Positions 22,919-25,145 of a stretch of DNA of 25,145 nucleotides are shown piece after piece. The notes under the pieces were generated by a model that did no database searches, was not told the DNA's origin, and was given only the letters and a program-made list of their open reading frames with translations. The stretch is taken from positions 1-25,145 of the forward strand of contig JBBQZU010000036.1 of NCBI GenBank assembly GCA_038207425.1, in the 5' to 3' direction. The stretch is from JBBQZU01 sp038207425. GTDB taxonomy: Bacteria > Bacteroidota > Bacteroidia > Flavobacteriales_D > Cryomorphaceae. Each line of letters opens with the position of its first letter. Position 1 is the stretch's first letter. The position numbers were made by a program, and so were the translations under genes.

Positions 22919-23662
22919 TCAGGTTTTCAGAATTCCTGTTGTTTTCTGAATGATTTTAATAATGATATAAGCGGTAAGCGATACAATAAACAGGATCATC
23001 CAAAGATCCATATCGAGCAAAATCACTTTTGACCTTAGAAATTCAGAAAGCTCATTGAAGAATAGAAAAATAAAAGCCAAAAGAAGCAATCCTGTAATTT
23101 CCTGCTTTAGTATTCGCTTCATAAACAAAGGGTTTCGCGGTTTTTGCCAGTTTGAAAATTTTGGAAATATCACCGAAGTTTTTTCTGCCCAATTCGAATA
23201 TTCATCACCGAATTTTCTGATAAGAAATTGCTCCTCAGCATAAATGATTCGCTCATAATACACTACATACAGAAAGATAAACCAGAAAATAAACCAGAAA
23301 TTAAAGGTGAGCAGCGCAATGCCAAACCACATAAAGAAATTACCCACATACAGCGGATGTCTCAAAATGCTGTACATACCTGTTTTATTTACGGAGTCGG
23401 CTACCTGCCCCTTGGTATTTCTGCCCGATGTATTGCGGTCGGCGCAGCCCACTGCATGAATTCTGATAAATAATCCGAACAGGGAAATAGCCAGGCATAC
23501 ATACCAATACCATGCAGAAATGGGCGCATCATTATCGCTTATCCTTTCCATACTTCCGAGTACGAATGCAACGAGGCCTGCAATAATAAAGACGATTGGA
23601 ATTAAACCTCGGTATTTAAAGAGTTTATTTCCTTGGGTTTCGAGTTCATTTACTAAAGCCAT
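22919..23662 (-). CDS. ICMT/PEMT-like membrane methyltransferase
   Basis: A 247-residue membrane protein with a methyltransferase core of the isoprenylcysteine carboxyl methyltransferase type: R-H-P-L-Y-V-G at 101-107, E-E-Q at 143-145 and F-G-D-E-Y-S-N-W at 151-158. These residues bind S-adenosylmethionine in the family. Helices lie around 20-37, 52-68, 105-135, then two more near 180-200 and 215-235. The family start is usually an L-E-x-Q-G-N-x-L-F segment, matched here by N-E-L-E-T-Q-G-N-K-L-F, so ATG 23662 is preferred; ATG 23716 would add 18 residues. The substrate is unknown. About 300 bases upstream hold only the terminator of the next minus-strand gene and AT-rich DNA. Confidence 0.8.
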   Translation of the reverse strand: MALVNELETQGNKLFKYRGLIPIVFIIAGLVAFVLGSMERISDNDAPISAWYWYVCLAISLFGLFIRIHAVGCADRNTSGRNTKGQVADSVNKTGMYSILRHPLYVGNFFMWFGIALLTFNFWFIFWFIFLYVVYYERIIYAEEQFLIRKFGDEYSNWAEKTSVIFPKFSNWQKPRNPLFMKRILKQEITGLLLLAFIFLFFNELSEFLRSKVILLDMDLWMILFIVSLTAYIIIKIIQKTTGILKT

Positions 23663-23952
23663 GGCTAAAAGGTCGTCAACAATTTGATGTTTGACAGCAA
23701 ATGAACTAATAAACATTGATTTTACAACTCAATAACACTTAGAAAATACCAATTTATGACCCCGACTCTCCAAAGCTTTCAGAATTTATCTATTTGAAAT
23801 TGTGGATGGAACAATGCCTTCTGTTTTATCAAATTGATGATCTATTAAATGCAAACTAAATTGCACAATCAATTTTATCAACATCGAAATAAAGAGTGCA
23901 CTGCAAAGGGGAAGTATCAAATTTGATCGGCTTTGTATCATTGTGAACATCC

Positions 23953-23978
23953 AAAAAGGCATCTGCTTAATCAGATGC
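23953..23978 (-). terminator. Terminator overlapping the end of the membrane protein gene
   Basis: On the minus strand GCATCTG, loop ATTAAG, CAGATGC, then CTTTTT. The 7-bp stem is perfect. The stop codon TAA (23969-23967) is inside the loop, so termination starts within the coding sequence. Confidence 0.78.
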
Positions 23979-24884
23979 AGGTAGCGCTTCTATTACTTTC
24001 AACGGGTCATTTACACCAAGCCCGATTATGTTTGGATTACTGCCTGAAGTTTGATAAAAGGGTATGTTGGCGGCAAGTGAATGTTCATCTTTTCCATTAT
24101 TCGCACATACTTCAAGCCGGTGTATGCCTTTGGAAAGATGTGATACATCGATCCATGTAAACAAACCGGTTTGTTCCGTGCTGGCTAACTCTCGCATGAA
24201 GAACCGATCGACTTTCACGGGCTCTCCATCGATCTTTAGCTCACAAAAAGCTACCAGGCAAGCGATGTTTTTCTCAACAGGCGACTCAATTATCCTGAGG
24301 TCTCCAACATAGACCCTATTATCATCACAGGATTCTATGATAAGTCTTTCGTACTGAACCTTATGAACCAGAAATACTTCCAGCACTCCATTTTCGATAG
24401 TGGCTGATTGTATATGGGCCCAGGTACTGAAGCGATCGGGGTTTTGATCTCTGTAGTACCCGTCAATAGTTGAGCTTCCTAATGTTCGCACCATCATTTC
24501 TGACCTCCCCATTTTTCCCGACTGATTTACGCTTTTTATGGATGTTGCAGTTATAGATACGAAAAGTAATACGCCTGCAATAAGGTACTTACGGTTCAAC
24601 TGACTCAACAAACCATAGTAGATGCCTCTGTAAAGCGATGCAAGTGTAATAATGCTCATAAACCAATAAATAGGCTTATACACAGCTTGAATGAATTTAA
24701 ATCGCTTTAATAGCCCGAGTGTGAGAAAGTCGAAAAAATATGGCAAGGCAATGATGCAGGTTACAGTGCCCAAAAAATCATCCATTCTCGAACCTACACT
24801 AAAATATTCATTGGCTACTGATCCAAATATCCATACCAACAGAATGATAAAGATGCCATAGAAACACACCGATATTGTGGCCAT
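23967..24884 (-). CDS. Hypothetical membrane protein, possibly cut at its 5' end by an IS3 insertion
   Basis: I do not recognise this 305-residue protein. The first half has helices near 5-25, 38-57, 70-90 and 98-115. The second half (about 120-305) is soluble and contains strands with N-P-D-R-F-S-T-W, V-F-L-V-H-K-V-Q-Y and G-I-H-R-L-E-V, which look like an extracytoplasmic domain. Its ATG (24884-24882) lies directly against the terminal repeat of an IS3-type element beginning at 24885, and in-frame TAG codons occur just inside that repeat. The original start may therefore have been further upstream and lost. A chance ATG at the junction keeps the frame open. Confidence 0.5.
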   Translation of the reverse strand: MATISVCFYGIFIILLVWIFGSVANEYFSVGSRMDDFLGTVTCIIALPYFFDFLTLGLLKRFKFIQAVYKPIYWFMSIITLASLYRGIYYGLLSQLNRKYLIAGVLLFVSITATSIKSVNQSGKMGRSEMMVRTLGSSTIDGYYRDQNPDRFSTWAHIQSATIENGVLEVFLVHKVQYERLIIESCDDNRVYVGDLRIIESPVEKNIACLVAFCELKIDGEPVKVDRFFMRELASTEQTGLFTWIDVSHLSKGIHRLEVCANNGKDEHSLAANIPFYQTSGSNPNIIGLGVNDPLKVIEALPASD

Positions 24885-25145
24885 TGAGGTGGTCTAGTTC
24901 TACTGGACATATTTCTATTCAAACATAGTTGTTTTAGTGTTTGTAAAGAGGGGTTTAGGGAGACTCTTAACTTTTTATTTTGTTCATAACCTATGCAGCT
25001 ATCTGGTATTCATTTAGATACGCTTTCACTGGTGGTTGATCACCGATGGAAGAATGGTCTCTTCGGTGATTGTAATACCCAATAAATTCGGCACAGGCTT
25101 GGTGCAACTCGCGTCCATTCTCGGGTTTGCAGAGGTAGAGCTTGT
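24885..25145. mobile_element. IS3-type insertion sequence, one end (partial at window edge)
   Basis: The element end begins TGAGGTGGTCTAG at 24885 and continues to a CTGGACA block, matching the T-G-start and T-x-G-G-A-C-A pattern of IS3-family inverted repeats. A transposase gene follows on the minus strand, ending about 100 bases inside the element. The rest, including the other end, is outside the window. Confidence 0.7.
24991..25145 (-). CDS. IS3-type transposase (OrfB), C-terminal end (partial)
   Basis: The last 50 residues on the minus strand, ending at TAG 24993-24991. They include L-H-Q-A-C-A-E-F-I-G-Y-Y-N-H-R-R and D-H-S-S-I-G, followed by Q-P-P-V-K-A-Y. This is the end of the integrase core (rve) of IS3-family OrfB proteins, where F-x-x-Y-N-x-x-R-x-H-x-S-x-x-x-x-P is conserved. 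The catalytic residues lie outside the window. Confidence 0.85.
   Translation of the reverse strand, partial: KLYLCKPENGRELHQACAEFIGYYNHRRDHSSIGDQPPVKAYLNEYQIAA

Noticed and set aside
1..25145. CRISPR arrays, phage genes or toxin-antitoxin/defence cassettes
   Set aside because: No regular repeat-spacer pattern and no recognisable proteins of these kinds were seen.

Overview
The window reads as a chromosomal stretch of a Bacteroidota (Bacteroidetes) bacterium. Supporting signs are the recurring TAnnTTTG-type promoter -7 elements just upstream of genes, the lack of strong Shine-Dalgarno sequences, and typical families: a BshA bacillithiol glycosyltransferase, DUF2490, a Rrf2 regulator, an M16 lipoprotein and DinB/NRDE neighbours. 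The base composition is moderate in GC with AT-rich spacers. Genus cannot be told from the sequence. Both ends are insertion sequences cut by the window: the tail of an ISL3-type transposase at the left and the end of an IS3-type element at the right.

Layout. 1-1041: transposase tail, AT-rich spacer, a decayed small gene and a foldable leader before metX. 1042-3626: homoserine O-acetyltransferase (metX) and a short homoserine dehydrogenase, translationally coupled, followed by a cysteine-bearing Rrf2 regulator. 3844-6391: DUF2490 outer-membrane barrel and an SLC13-type transporter with two RCK_C domains. 6392-8794: the decayed tail of one chromate transporter, then a small beta-barrel-like protein coupled to an intact chrA. 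8865-11816 (minus): a large M16 metalloprotease lipoprotein. 12077-13782: bshA and a small membrane protein. 13757-16025: a class III CoA-transferase (minus) and a beta-helix lipoprotein (plus) whose start codons overlap. 16118-17632: a fatty acid 2-hydroxylase-like enzyme (minus), tRNA-Leu(GAG), and an Mpo1-like dioxygenase. 18107-18964: a YHS-domain protein and a frameshifted DoxX-like gene. 19037-22848: a tight five-gene operon (DinB, NRDE/TANGO2, alpha/beta hydrolase, ATP-grasp, LysE-like). 22919-24884 (minus): an ICMT-like methyltransferase and a membrane protein whose start abuts the IS3 end.

Themes. Sulfur and thiol functions recur: methionine synthesis, a possible Fe-S Rrf2 sensor, an SLC13 anion transporter, chromate/sulfate-like transport, bacillithiol synthesis, and a DinB protein of the fold used by bacillithiol S-transferases. 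A second theme is 2-hydroxy fatty acid chemistry, with the likely producer and the likely alpha-oxidation enzyme divergently placed around a tRNA. Most genes are ordinary housekeeping or accessory types. The least explained parts are the foldable metX leader, the five-gene DinB-to-LysE operon and the decayed chrA copy. I see no CRISPR array, prophage or recognisable defence system.
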